A stretch of DNA of 33,098 nt from Cyanobacteria bacterium UBA7753 (GCA_002481545.1 DLEF01000051.1:1-33098); one strand, 5' to 3'; positions 24,701 through 31,595 are shown, counted from the stretch's first letter. Numbers and translations: made by a program. Notes: generated by a model from the letters alone, not told the origin.

Positions 24701-24951
24701 TCATGATTAAAATCAATTTGTAATTGTTTTGCATATGTGACAGTTTCTACCGTTTTTTTATCGGCATTTAACCCTACAAGGATTCTTATCTTTTCAATAT
24801 TTTCAAATTCTTTGTAAAGTTTATAAAATCCGCTTGTTCTAAAATATCCGACCAAAATATCAAAATATCGCACATATCGTAAAGAGCTTTTAAATCTGTC
24901 TGCAAGCTTTACTTCCCGATTATCAAAGAATGTTAGGTCGTTATGTGTCAC
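21751..24951 (-). CDS. PLD-nuclease + SNF2-like helicase, restriction-type
   Basis: This 1066-residue protein starts with GTG at 24951, preceded by AAAGG. Residues 1-200 are a phospholipase-D-type nuclease domain: LHAKVYIS (136-143, His137 and Lys139), GSSNFSESGLS (158-168) and LEFNVE. There is a single HKD copy, so two subunits would have to meet to form one active site. An SF2 helicase follows: DVVGLGKTYVA (277-287), DEAH (347-350), LITATPLNNSIYDF (374-387), and in the C-lobe LAEGINLHRSNIIVNYDLPW and VLQRVGRVNRVG. The last 250 residues have no recognised domain. It is the first gene of the pair with the methyltransferase. Together they look like a type ISP (LlaGI-like) restriction enzyme divided into two polypeptides, with PLD in place of the Mrr-type nuclease. 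Confidence 0.9.
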   Translation of the reverse strand: MTHNDLTFFDNREVKLADRFKSSLRYVRYFDILVGYFRTSGFYKLYKEFENIEKIRILVGLNADKKTVETVTYAKQLQIDFNHESHSKTKAIISSQIEEEVTQAEDNSEIENGIQKFVEYLKSGKIEIRAYPDHRLHAKVYISTFNEDFIDKGRVITGSSNFSESGLSEQLEFNVELKNYADYKFALDSFNELWAQSVDLTETYIETINNKTWLNPNITPYELYLKFLYENFEHRLSEDKNAEISLPAGFKEYRYQTQAVKDLADIVDKYNGAFIADVVGLGKTYVAAMYMQNLSGKKLIICPPPVIENWKDAINDFGVRSAEVESLGKLEHIKKKGYDKYDYIFVDEAHRFRNEATAQYKLLNEICYGKKVILITATPLNNSIYDFLPLIKLFQDPLDSDIDGVKNLDRFFKSAVSTLKHIDKGTPEYQEEVKRVSKRVRDRVLRHLLIRRTRTDVKEFFPDDIEKQGLKFPNVETPIRLYYKFDEKTNDIFNQTIENIKKLTYARYNPTNSKYLKEDKQVSMFEQTTGTNLVGFMKTMLVKRLASSNYAFKQTINRFIKSYENFIKMYNNGTVYISKKVDVFDYLDDDNEEGLLKALENDTKAKTYYKEDFKPNFIEDLEKDLELLSEIKDLWSEIKTDIKKESFITELKTDKQLSKSKILIFTESTETGADLYKDLYKEYGSAVMFYSSNTDMYNDKGISLAVAKDLIHKNFDPKYNIQEDNIRILITTDVLAEGINLHRSNIIVNYDLPWNPTRVLQRVGRVNRVGTKYDKIYIYNFFPTSVTDIHLGLEDSVKAKIQAFHETLGEDAKYLSDEEQTTNHKLFGDNWFSRVNDKNTYDSDAGEKSLDLQCLQILKDVRENDIELFDKIKKIPKKSRSAKKTDCKTSRVITFYRKNNKHFRTYITDGTISKELTFDEAFDVFKCNKDCPKSQFNLKIFHALKKHNDEAFFASCTIDSINDSTKTTSKNDNYVKGRIKESLKDKSLTNEQEMFFNSVLDLYKRGVILNSKEIKSAIEKTNDNQFIYKVLKEKIPETYFNVRRRKNKQQEVCEVVLSEYLEGING

Positions 24952-24970
24952 TTTATACCTTTATCATCCG

Positions 24971-24998
24971 ATAGAACATAAAACTAAAAATGTTCTAT
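24971..24998. promoter_or_regulatory. Inverted repeat upstream of the helicase, candidate operator
   Basis: ATAGAACAT (24971-24979) and ATGTTCTAT (24990-24998) form a perfect 9-bp inverted repeat with a 10-bp centre, about 20 bases before the helicase start. It may be the operator of the divergent XRE protein or a 5 prime hairpin. Confidence 0.5.
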
Positions 24999-25023
24999 TA
25001 TTTAATACTTTTAATTTATATAC

Positions 25024-25068
25024 ATGTCATAACTTAGCACATTTGTCAATATTTGTACTATGTCATAA
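25024..25068. promoter_or_regulatory. Direct repeats in the divergent promoter region
   Basis: ATGTCATAA occurs at 25024-25032 and again at 25060-25068, 36 bases apart. Between them is ATTTGTCAATATTTGTA, containing TTGACA on the minus strand, a possible -35 for the helicase operon. The spacing equals about three and a half helical turns. Confidence 0.45.
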
Positions 25069-25114
25069 TGTGTAATGTTTTCTTTGAATAGTTATCTTTA
25101 TATTAGAGGTAATT

Positions 25115-25432
25115 ATGTCTGACTTAAGTGAAAAATTAGGATTACGTATAAAAGAATTACGAATCAAAAAAGGGTTAAAACAATGTGATTTAGCCGATAA
25201 ACTTAATATGGAACGTTCAAATTTTACAAGAATTGAAAGCGGGAAACAAAGACCTAATGACGAAAATTTAGTCAAAATCGCACAAGCCCTCAATGTTGAA
25301 GTCAAAGACCTGTTTGATTTTGAACATGAAAAGCCCGAAAAAGAGTTAATGTCAGAAATAATAGAAATTTTACAATCACACCCCGAGAGAACAAAAGATT
25401 TTTACAACATAATCAAAGCTCTTACAAAATAG
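25115..25432 (+). CDS. XRE-family regulator, likely control protein of the restriction pair
   Basis: This 105-residue protein has a standard Cro/CI HTH over about residues 9-65: GLRIKELRIKKGLKQCDLAD, KLNMERSNFTRIESGKQRP, ENLVKIAQALNVEVKDLFDF. The tail (EIIEILQSHPERTKDFYNII) is a short helix seen in many XRE proteins. The ATG has AGAGG upstream. It is divergent from the helicase-methyltransferase operon with 163 bp between, and that gap holds a direct and an inverted repeat. This suits a C-protein-like regulator that controls both itself and the restriction genes. Confidence 0.88.
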   Translation: MSDLSEKLGLRIKELRIKKGLKQCDLADKLNMERSNFTRIESGKQRPNDENLVKIAQALNVEVKDLFDFEHEKPEKELMSEIIEILQSHPERTKDFYNIIKALTK

Positions 25433-25766
25433 TCATCGGTGCAAAAATTTGCACCTTACAAGCTATTCTCCCCCAACTTGGCGGAGCTGTCATCCTGAAC
25501 TCGTTTCAGGATCTTCAAAAAATATCGGCGCGGAAATAACCTAAAATTTGTAAAGACAAACCCTCACCCTGCATTTGTACGGCTCCTTTGTCACCTACAA
25601 CTGCTTTCCCTCTCCCAGAGGTAGAGGGGATATATACATTTACCCCTACCCCTTGACATGTTCGAAAAAATCATTAAACCATTTAGAGGATATTTTACCC
25701 AATTGATTAAAGTGTGTTTATATTGTGTCGTCAAACACAATGTGTACAGAGGAAGGTGGTATCAAT
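25433..25766. repeat. Intergenic repeat cluster
   Basis: In order: the REP-like hairpin GGTGCAAAAATTTGCACC-TTAC (25438-25460); TGTCATCCTGAACTCGTTTC with CAGGATCTTC (about 25490-25517); the 80-bp ACAAACCCTCACCCTGCATT element (25556-25632); then GTTTATATTGTG-like AT-rich DNA. AGAGGAAGGTGG before 25767 is the ribosome site of the next gene. No coding potential is seen. Confidence 0.55.
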
Positions 25767-26435
25767 ATGTTCTCGGAAATGATACAGAGTTTATTAAATT
25801 CGGGCGGTCAAGCTAAGACCTTGCAACGTTATGCCCAAGTCAGAAACTATATAGACGGAGTTCCGGCAAAGGCTGATATGGATGCTATTCAAAAAGCATC
25901 AGGTCAACTGCCACCTAAAAATAGCGTTCAATCTTTCGATAACATCTTGCAAAACACCGCAAAGGCACAATTCGGCACACTTCTTCGTAACAACGGGATA
26001 AAGAGCGTTGATGCGTCTATCTACACAAACCCTAACGTAAACTTCACAAAACGCACAACCCGTGACGAAATTATGTCTATGATAGAAGACAGCTCCGCAA
26101 AATACGGAGTAGATGCTAAACTTGTAAAAGCTCTCGTAAAACAAGAATCAGGCTTTAACCCTAACGCAAAATCCAAAGTCGGAGCATTAGGCTTGATGCA
26201 GCTTATGCCGTCAACCGCTAAAGGCTTGGGCGTAACTAACCCGATGGATCCTAAACAAAACATTGAGGGCGGCGTAAAATACTTAAAATCTATGCTTAAC
26301 AGATTCCACGGAAACACAATCCTTGCAATAGCTGCCTACAACGCAGGTCCTAACGCAGTAAAAAGATATGACGGTGTTCCGCCTTACAAAGAAACCCAAA
26401 ACTACGTTAAAGCCGTTTTGAAAAATTATCTGTAG
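25767..26435 (+). CDS. Lytic transglycosylase (SLT fold) without signal peptide
   Basis: The 222-residue form starting at 25767 is chosen because AGAGGAAGGTGG precedes this ATG; an in-frame ATG at 25725 has no ribosome site. Residues 100-222 are the SLT domain: KALVKQESGFNPNAKSKVGA with catalytic Glu127, LGLMQLMPSTAKGLGV, and LAIAAYNAGPNAVKRYDGVP. These are all canonical motifs. The N-terminal 95 residues are unrelated to the enzyme, and no signal peptide or TM segment is visible. Either it exits by another route, as flagellar and secretion-system transglycosylases do, or the true N-terminus is different. Confidence 0.88.
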   Translation: MFSEMIQSLLNSGGQAKTLQRYAQVRNYIDGVPAKADMDAIQKASGQLPPKNSVQSFDNILQNTAKAQFGTLLRNNGIKSVDASIYTNPNVNFTKRTTRDEIMSMIEDSSAKYGVDAKLVKALVKQESGFNPNAKSKVGALGLMQLMPSTAKGLGVTNPMDPKQNIEGGVKYLKSMLNRFHGNTILAIAAYNAGPNAVKRYDGVPPYKETQNYVKAVLKNYL

Positions 26436-26535
26436 GGGGTAAATGTATTTGGTAGACTAAAGTCTACCCTACTAAATTTTACGGTTATACGTGCTTTTTA
26501 ATTACGCATTATGCATTACGCATTACGAATTATAT
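26436..26535. repeat. REP-like hairpin and tandem motif
   Basis: A hairpin GGTAGACT-AA-AGTCTACC followed by CTAC (26451-26472) has the same foot as the other REP-like elements but an unrelated stem. ATTACGCATTATGCATTACG-type tandem motifs run from 26500 to 26531. Confidence 0.55.
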
Positions 26536-27414
26536 TTACTCCTCCTCATTATACACCATCTTTTTGCGGAGTTTCCATTGGCACAATACTAACACAAAGA
26601 TAATGGCAAAAAGCACATAAGCGATAGCACTTGCTCTTCCTACATCGAAGTATTCAAACGCATATTTGTAAATGGCGTATACAAGTACCATTGTGCTGTT
26701 TTCAGGTCCGCCTTGTGTCATCATATATATTAGGTCAAATACTTGGAACGAACTTATTGAGGTGATTACGACCACAAAAAATATTGTTGAGGATAGCATC
26801 GGGACAGTTATATTTTTGAATGTCTGCCACGAGTTTGCGCCGTCAATTTTTGATGCCTCAAGCACTTCTTGGTTTATTGAAGCAAGCCCTGACAGGAATA
26901 TTATCATATTATATCCGATGAGTTTCCAAACCGATACCATAATCAGGACAGGCATGGCATAAGCCTTGTCATAGAGCCAATTTATATGCAGGTGCAAAAG
27001 AGTATTTACGCACCCTATATTAGGGTCAAATATCCATTGCCAAACAAGTGCTATTACAATCATCGGAGTGATAAACGGAATAAAATATGCCGTTTTGTAA
27101 AACTCGCTCCCTCTTATTTTGTTGTTCAAAATACATGCCAGCACCAACGGGAATATAACCCCCAACACGGAAACGGATATTGCATAAACAAAAGTGTTCC
27201 CGAGGATTTTCCAGAACATTGAATCCGTCAGGATGTTTTTATAGTTGTCTAAGCCGACGAAGGTTATGTTATTGAGCAAATCCCAATCGGCAAAACTCAA
27301 TAAAAACGAACATATGACGGGTATGACAATAAAAACTGCCGTCCCTATAAGCGCGGGCAATATAAATATCCACGCGGTCAAAGTGTTTTGAGTTTTTTGT
27401 GTCAGCTGTTTCAT
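26536..27414 (-). CDS. Sugar ABC transporter permease (MalF/UgpA type)
   Basis: This 292-residue inner-membrane protein has six hydrophobic segments, beginning with LTAWIFILPALIGTAVFIVI (12-31), the usual first helix of CUT1 family permeases. The EAA loop that contacts the ATPase is EASKIDGANSWQTFKNITVP, with the conserved Gly. QVFDLIYMMTQGGPENSTMV is also typical. A CUT1 importer needs a second permease, a binding protein and an ATPase; none is adjacent, so it is orphaned here. The minus strand has TATAAT 7 nt before the ATG and no Shine-Dalgarno, so the mRNA may be leaderless. The substrate cannot be told from the sequence. Confidence 0.92.
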   Translation of the reverse strand: MKQLTQKTQNTLTAWIFILPALIGTAVFIVIPVICSFLLSFADWDLLNNITFVGLDNYKNILTDSMFWKILGNTFVYAISVSVLGVIFPLVLACILNNKIRGSEFYKTAYFIPFITPMIVIALVWQWIFDPNIGCVNTLLHLHINWLYDKAYAMPVLIMVSVWKLIGYNMIIFLSGLASINQEVLEASKIDGANSWQTFKNITVPMLSSTIFFVVVITSISSFQVFDLIYMMTQGGPENSTMVLVYAIYKYAFEYFDVGRASAIAYVLFAIIFVLVLCQWKLRKKMVYNEEE

Positions 27415-27421
27415 AGTATTT

Positions 27422-27427
27422 ATTATA
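27422..27427 (-). promoter_or_regulatory. -10 box with leaderless geometry
   Basis: A perfect TATAAT on the minus strand ends 7 nt before the permease ATG at 27414. No -35 of good quality was found. Confidence 0.45.
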
Positions 27428-27464
27428 ACCGATAATCATATTTTATAAAAATAATATAGTAATT

Positions 27465-27486
27465 GGTGCGAAACATCGCACCCTAC
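27465..27486. repeat. REP-like hairpin
   Basis: GGTGCGA-AACA-TCGCACC followed by CTAC, the same CTAC foot as the other elements. It lies in the gap between the permease and the small XRE gene. Confidence 0.65.
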
Positions 27487-27491
27487 GTTGA

Positions 27492-27713
27492 TTAATCTCT
27501 TTTTTCAAACAGCTTAGTTACTTCTATTCCCAAAGAATTCGCAATTTTATTCAATGTTTTCAATGTTATATTTTGTTTGCCCGCTTCAATAATACTTATA
27601 TATTTTTCGTGCACCCCGACCAATTCGGCAAGTTCGGCTTGAGTAATGCTTTTTATTGCTCTCTCAATTTTTATATTATGGGCAATCCTTTGAAATAATT
27701 CTGTATCATTCAT
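27492..27713 (-). CDS. Small XRE-family regulator
   Basis: The 73-residue form starting at the ATG at 27713 is preferred. The HTH is standard: RIAHNIKIERAIKSITQAEL, AELVGVHEKYISIIEAGKQN, LKTLNKIANSLGIEVTKLFE. Longer forms begin at 27719 and 27749 but would place the promoter inside the gene. The 27713 start lies 6 nt after TATTAT, with TTGACA 18 nt further up, giving a leaderless message. No obvious target gene is adjacent; the permease is 78 bp downstream in the same direction and could be co-transcribed, though a REP element intervenes. Confidence 0.82.
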   Translation of the reverse strand: MNDTELFQRIAHNIKIERAIKSITQAELAELVGVHEKYISIIEAGKQNITLKTLNKIANSLGIEVTKLFEKRD

Positions 27714-27719
27714 AAACAT

Positions 27720-27749
27720 ATAATAGAGTATTATAATTAAATTTGTCAA
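27720..27749 (-). promoter_or_regulatory. Promoter of the small XRE gene
   Basis: On the minus strand TTGACA (27749-27744), an 18-nt spacer and TATTAT (27725-27720), followed by six bases and the ATG at 27713. Confidence 0.6.
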
Positions 27750-27777
27750 TTTCCAAAAATCGCCGACATACTATTTG

Positions 27778-27826
27778 TCGGCTTAGTAAAGCCGACCTAC
27801 TTACTGCCTTAGTGCCCTAGTATCTT
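27778..27826. repeat. REP-like hairpin plus ACTAAGGCACTAGGG element
   Basis: GTCGGCTT-AGTA-AAGCCGAC followed by CTAC (27778-27800), running directly into an inverted copy of the ACTAAGGCACTAGGGCAGTAAG element (27800-27826). Confidence 0.55.
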
Positions 27827-27877
27827 TTACTATACATTCCAAATTATAAATTAAAATTATATTTACCCCTGCCCCTG

Positions 27878-27892
27878 TGGTAAAATATAGCT
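27878..27892 (+). promoter_or_regulatory. Extended -10 promoter giving a leaderless start
   Basis: TGG-TAAAAT (27878-27886) is followed by six bases and the ATG at 27893. No Shine-Dalgarno is present. Confidence 0.6.
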
Positions 27893-28258
27893 ATGGAAAT
27901 TACAAATCTGAGAAGTTACGCACATATAGGCGATGCGGTTTGGGAACTGTTCGTCAGAGAATACACGGTTTACAAGACGCAGAATTTAAGGACTTTGCAT
28001 AAGATAACGACTGATAGGGTTAAATCCTCGTATCAAGCGGAAATGCTGGATTATTTAGAGGATAAACTGACAGAGGAGGAACACGATATCGCAAGACGTG
28101 CCCGTAATTGTCCTATCCCTGTCGGCAGACGTAATAATCAGGCAGAATACAGGCAGGCTACTGCCTTTGAGGCTCTAATCGGGTATTGGTACCTCAAAGA
28201 TAAAGACAGATTGAACAATATTCTGGAAGATATTAAACAAAAATTTTTTAAGGATTGA
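27893..28258 (+). CDS. mrnC: Mini-ribonuclease III
   Basis: This 121-residue enzyme is a RNase III catalytic domain without the dsRNA-binding domain. Members process 23S rRNA in Bacillus and occur in Firmicutes and cyanobacterial lineages. Catalytic residues are in YAHIGDAVWELFVRE (Asp14) and TAFEALIGYWYL (Glu93). GRRNNQAEYRQATAFEALIG is a family signature. The length is normal. No cysS is adjacent, unlike in Bacillus. The gene appears leaderless and ends in a strong hairpin. Confidence 0.95.
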   Translation: MEITNLRSYAHIGDAVWELFVREYTVYKTQNLRTLHKITTDRVKSSYQAEMLDYLEDKLTEEEHDIARRARNCPIPVGRRNNQAEYRQATAFEALIGYWYLKDKDRLNNILEDIKQKFFKD

Positions 28259-28264
28259 TAACAA

Positions 28265-28303
28265 AAACGGCGCACGTAAATAAATACGTGCGCCGTTTCT
28301 TTT
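28265..28303. terminator. Strong hairpin terminator between mrnC and terL
   Basis: AAACGGCGCACGTA pairs perfectly with TACGTGCGCCGTTT (28265-28278 / 28285-28298) around a 6-nt loop, followed by CTTTTG on the plus side and TTTTTGT on the minus side. It serves both converging genes. Confidence 0.8.
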
Positions 28304-28334
28304 GTCTTAAAAATAAGACAATTGTTATTCAGTT

Positions 28335-29636
28335 TTATTTTATTCGCCAATAATATTCAGTTAAATAACTTGCAGCATCAAAGGGATGTTCAAGAAATTT
28401 GCTGTCGCGGTTGTTTTTTATTTGTGAGAAGGTTGGAACATCAACAATACTTGTACCTTCCTTAAAAGAGAGGTTATAAATATTGTACAGTAGCCATTTG
28501 CATCTTCTCTCATCTATAAACAGGTGATGTTCCCCTTTTGAATTTTTAATTTTCGCATTAAAGGCGGCTATCCTGTTCAGAATAGGCGGATTATAATCTC
28601 TAAGGTGAAATTTTACCTGTTTTCTGTCATAGCCGTGGTTATAGAGAGCCTGCCTGATTATTGCATAATTCGTAAATTCACTTTGGGTTGAGCGATTGTC
28701 TCCGGAAGCATCACCGTTTATGATAATCTGAGATTTATGATTAGGATAACGCCTTATTACTTCATTGATACATTGTTCGGTTGTGGTCTTTTCGATTGCG
28801 AGTTCATCAAAGTAATAGACGTTATTTTCATCAATATACGCGAGCTCCCAGCACATCGGATCGACGTTAAAGTCGCAGGTAATATGCAGAGGAAAATCGG
28901 GGCTGTATTTAAAGTGCTTAAGATTATTCTCTGAAAAGCCTTTAACTACCAACCCGCTTGAGTAATCCCCGAACTCCCCTAAGACATTTATTCTGTAATA
29001 TTCTTCATCAAAATTATCTTTCAATGATTGGATAAAATGTGACGGCAAATAGATATTGTTTGTAGTCGGAGCAATTATGAGCCGATAATTTTCTCGTTTT
29101 TGTTCAACAAATCTTTTCCAAATCCAACCTTTATCGGACTGCGGGTTTGTGTGTCCGAAAAGTCTGTATCTGAAATCAACCCAATCTTTTCCCCTGTATG
29201 TGTTTCTTAATCTACCCAATAATTGCTTAAATGAGGAGTCATCTATCTGCGATGCCTCCTCAATTTCTGCCCAATGAAGGTTTAAAGATTTGAACCTTTC
29301 AGGATCTTCAAACGCACAAAACATTATCTCCGAGCCGTTTTTAAATTTGATTATTTTATCTATTTTGTTGTAAGAATAATGAACATTTTCTTTATATCCG
29401 AGAGCCTCTAAGTGTTCCAGATAAGTAACGAGCGTAGTTTTTCTGACCAACTCATATTCTTTCGCTCCGACGAGCCCTCGGCACCCCGGGTATTTGCGGG
29501 CAAGCATTATTCCTAATAATGCTCCGCACCATGTTTTTCCGCTCCCGTAACCCCCTTGATATATTGCTACATCAAGAGGATTATTATGGGGTATTTCTAT
29601 AAACTCCCTTTGTTTATCCAATAAATTATATTTCAT
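28335..29636 (-). CDS. terL: Phage terminase large subunit
   Basis: This 433-residue DNA-packaging motor has Walker A QGGYGSGKTW (27-36), Walker B HWAEIEEAS (121-129), and an RNase H-type nuclease with HITCDFNVDP (Asp255), INGDASGD (Asp309) and a late FDAASYL. The architecture matches the PBSX/terminase-6 type. The start overlaps the stop of the upstream gene by 11 bp and has no ribosome site of its own, so translation is probably coupled. It is the last gene of the minus-strand phage cassette. The matching small terminase, portal and capsid are not in the window. Confidence 0.93.
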   Translation of the reverse strand: MKYNLLDKQREFIEIPHNNPLDVAIYQGGYGSGKTWCGALLGIMLARKYPGCRGLVGAKEYELVRKTTLVTYLEHLEALGYKENVHYSYNKIDKIIKFKNGSEIMFCAFEDPERFKSLNLHWAEIEEASQIDDSSFKQLLGRLRNTYRGKDWVDFRYRLFGHTNPQSDKGWIWKRFVEQKRENYRLIIAPTTNNIYLPSHFIQSLKDNFDEEYYRINVLGEFGDYSSGLVVKGFSENNLKHFKYSPDFPLHITCDFNVDPMCWELAYIDENNVYYFDELAIEKTTTEQCINEVIRRYPNHKSQIIINGDASGDNRSTQSEFTNYAIIRQALYNHGYDRKQVKFHLRDYNPPILNRIAAFNAKIKNSKGEHHLFIDERRCKWLLYNIYNLSFKEGTSIVDVPTFSQIKNNRDSKFLEHPFDAASYLTEYYWRIK

Positions 29637-29943
29637 TTATCGGATTTAAAGTGGTTTTTACTGAATTATCGGCATTTTGACTATCAAGCCTGCTTTTCAA
29701 CAGGTCATAAATATATTGGGTTATATCATCGACATAAGGCAACAGATAGTTATTTATCGCAAATCTTGCGACAAAATTAAACCCTAAATTATCCATTGTC
29801 TTTTCAATAATTTTAACTATATATTTATCGAGTTTTTCTTTCTTTTCTGTGTTGTTTAGTTCTGTTTTTGCGAGTTCTTTTATTTTTATTTTTGCAAAAA
29901 CCGCTATGTGATTAAAAAGTATTTTTATTTTATTGTTTTTCAT
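29626..29943 (-). CDS. Small phage protein, function unknown
   Basis: The 105-residue form starts at 29943, with AAGGAG 7 nt upstream; an upstream in-frame ATG (30003) lies inside the fibre gene and has no ribosome site. It is mainly helical and charged (KKEKLDKYIVKIIEKTMDNL) with a hydrophobic middle (FNFVARFAINNYLLPYVDD) too polar for a clear TM helix. It overlaps terL by 11 bp. It could be a small packaging accessory or a holin-like protein, but no family was recognised. Confidence 0.65.
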   Translation of the reverse strand: MKNNKIKILFNHIAVFAKIKIKELAKTELNNTEKKEKLDKYIVKIIEKTMDNLGFNFVARFAINNYLLPYVDDITQYIYDLLKSRLDSQNADNSVKTTLNPINEI

Positions 29944-29959
29944 ATTGTTCTCCTTGTTT

Positions 29960-31228
29960 TTAAGTTCCGTCGTCCCACCAATCGGCATCAAAAACTCTGC
30001 CAATAGTCAGCCATGATACTCTTACTCCTGCTTTTGTTGCTGCAGTGCTTTGATTATATACATCAAATGCGAGTGAAGTAGGATTTTGCGACTGACAATA
30101 AACGCGAAGTATTTTTGATGTTCCATCTCCTATGCAATTCAGATAAACTTGGTATTTGTAATTTTCTCTATATGTTTTAGGCAAAGTTATTGTACCTGTC
30201 CAATGCGCACTTTTAGCAATTGCTTCGTCATTTGTTATACTTCCCCATTGAAAAAGTATTTGGTACTGGGACAAGTAAGGAATATATATATACGCTGATT
30301 CATCTCCATTTCCTGCCGGTCTTGAAGTAGTATTAGCAAATCTGCTCTCAATTTGTGAAGGTTCTTCTGATGTATTTATGTACGGAATAGTACAATTACT
30401 GAAATCTTTTTTGATATAGTTTTCTAAACTTTCAGTTATAGCACTATTTGTAACAAGATTATTTGAAGTCGCGTCGAGAGCAGTATCAATTGTCAGCTTA
30501 TCTTGTTTGGTTGTCACATCAGGGATATCAGTTTTCAGAGCATAAGTATCAGGGATTTTAGTCAAATATCCTTTTTGTGTTAACTTGCTTTCCGTTATAT
30601 ATTCATCGGGTATGCTTTGTAGTGCTGTGGCTCCTGCATGAGCCCCTGCTCTTATTGTATCAATATCGGATATTTTATCCTGTTTAGAATTTAACGCTTG
30701 TGTAACAATCCTGTTTGCAACTGAATTATTTGATGTTTCAGACAGTTCCGAATCAATAACCGCTCCGTCAGGGATAATTGGTTTATCCGATAAGTCTTTA
30801 TAACTTCCGCTTGTTGCAACCGGTGCTAAGTCAGACTTGTTTGCTTTCCCTGATATATTTTGCTGCTCGCTTAGATATTTAGCATCAATTTCAGCTTTTG
30901 TATATACATCTAACTGTTCTGCTGTTACTTTATGCGGATTATCTGTATCATCAATATGAGCATTCAAATCTTCGTCAAAAGATTGTTTTAATTCTTCCGT
31001 AATATTTTTGCAGTCATTAGCAATATTTTGTGCTTCTGATACATATTTTTCACAATCTTTTGCTCGTTCTTTTGCTTGCGTAGAGTATTTTGCAGCTTGT
31101 TTTTCATAATATTCCACATTGTTATTATTTATTTTTATATCAGCGTCGGAATTTTTTGATGCGCCTATTGATATTCTTATACCGTTATTGTTGTTATCGG
31201 TTGATATTCTTAATTCATTATTTGCCAT
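29960..31228 (-). CDS. Phage tail fibre protein
   Basis: This 422-residue protein has a trimeric-fibre plan. An N-terminal segment is followed by a helical stalk (33-90), then the block HIDDTDNPHKVTAEQLDVYT (91-110), a typical fibre element. Repeated KxDLSDKP- and IDTxL-type shaft segments follow (SDLAPVATSGSYKDLSDKPI, LNSKQDKISDIDT, TTKQDKLTIDTALDATSNNL). The C-terminal domain (about 310-422) contains YQILFQWGSITND and ITLPKTYRENYKYQV, the pattern of the gp53-like tail fibre C-terminal domain, which probably binds the receptor. GGAGGG precedes the ATG at 31228. Confidence 0.85.
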   Translation of the reverse strand: MANNELRISTDNNNNGIRISIGASKNSDADIKINNNNVEYYEKQAAKYSTQAKERAKDCEKYVSEAQNIANDCKNITEELKQSFDEDLNAHIDDTDNPHKVTAEQLDVYTKAEIDAKYLSEQQNISGKANKSDLAPVATSGSYKDLSDKPIIPDGAVIDSELSETSNNSVANRIVTQALNSKQDKISDIDTIRAGAHAGATALQSIPDEYITESKLTQKGYLTKIPDTYALKTDIPDVTTKQDKLTIDTALDATSNNLVTNSAITESLENYIKKDFSNCTIPYINTSEEPSQIESRFANTTSRPAGNGDESAYIYIPYLSQYQILFQWGSITNDEAIAKSAHWTGTITLPKTYRENYKYQVYLNCIGDGTSKILRVYCQSQNPTSLAFDVYNQSTAATKAGVRVSWLTIGRVFDADWWDDGT

Positions 31229-31595
31229 TTTTGCCCTCCACTATTTTGGGGTAAACTAATATATAGTTCATTCGACCGTAATCGGCGTTTGCTACAAACA
31301 GAGTGTCCTCTTCCGATTCGTTATCGCATAATTTGATTCCGTAATAATATGTTTCATAATCTTCATCAAGCGGAACCGTTAATAAATCGGAAAAATCACT
31401 TGTAATAAAAAAAGTCACTTTGGACATGAAGTTTGAATTTACACAAATTTCGTCCCCTACGGTTTCTCTTTTTCTGTTTTTTACGGCAAAATATACACTA
31501 TAGTTTTTTGATGTATCTAATCCGGAAATTGTGATTTTTCCGCTATCTCCCTGATGGATAGATATAGTACCGTCTTTGCTTATACTTAATGACAT
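31218..31595 (-). CDS. Small phage structural protein, baseplate-like
   Basis: This 125-residue protein starts after GGAGGAATT. It is rich in beta strands: ISIHQGDSGKITISGLDTSK, then FAVKNRKRET, and YYYGIKLCDNESEEDTL. The QGDSGKI start resembles the N-terminal domain of baseplate upper proteins (BppU-like), which anchor fibres. That is a weak match by pattern only. It overlaps the fibre gene start by 11 bp. Confidence 0.55.
   Translation of the reverse strand: MSLSISKDGTISIHQGDSGKITISGLDTSKNYSVYFAVKNRKRETVGDEICVNSNFMSKVTFFITSDFSDLLTVPLDEDYETYYYGIKLCDNESEEDTLFVANADYGRMNYILVYPKIVEGKNGK

Noticed and set aside
18546..24951. BREX or DISARM system
   Set aside because: Only a methylase and a PLD-helicase are present. 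The hallmark partners of those systems (PglZ, BrxC, DrmB) are absent.
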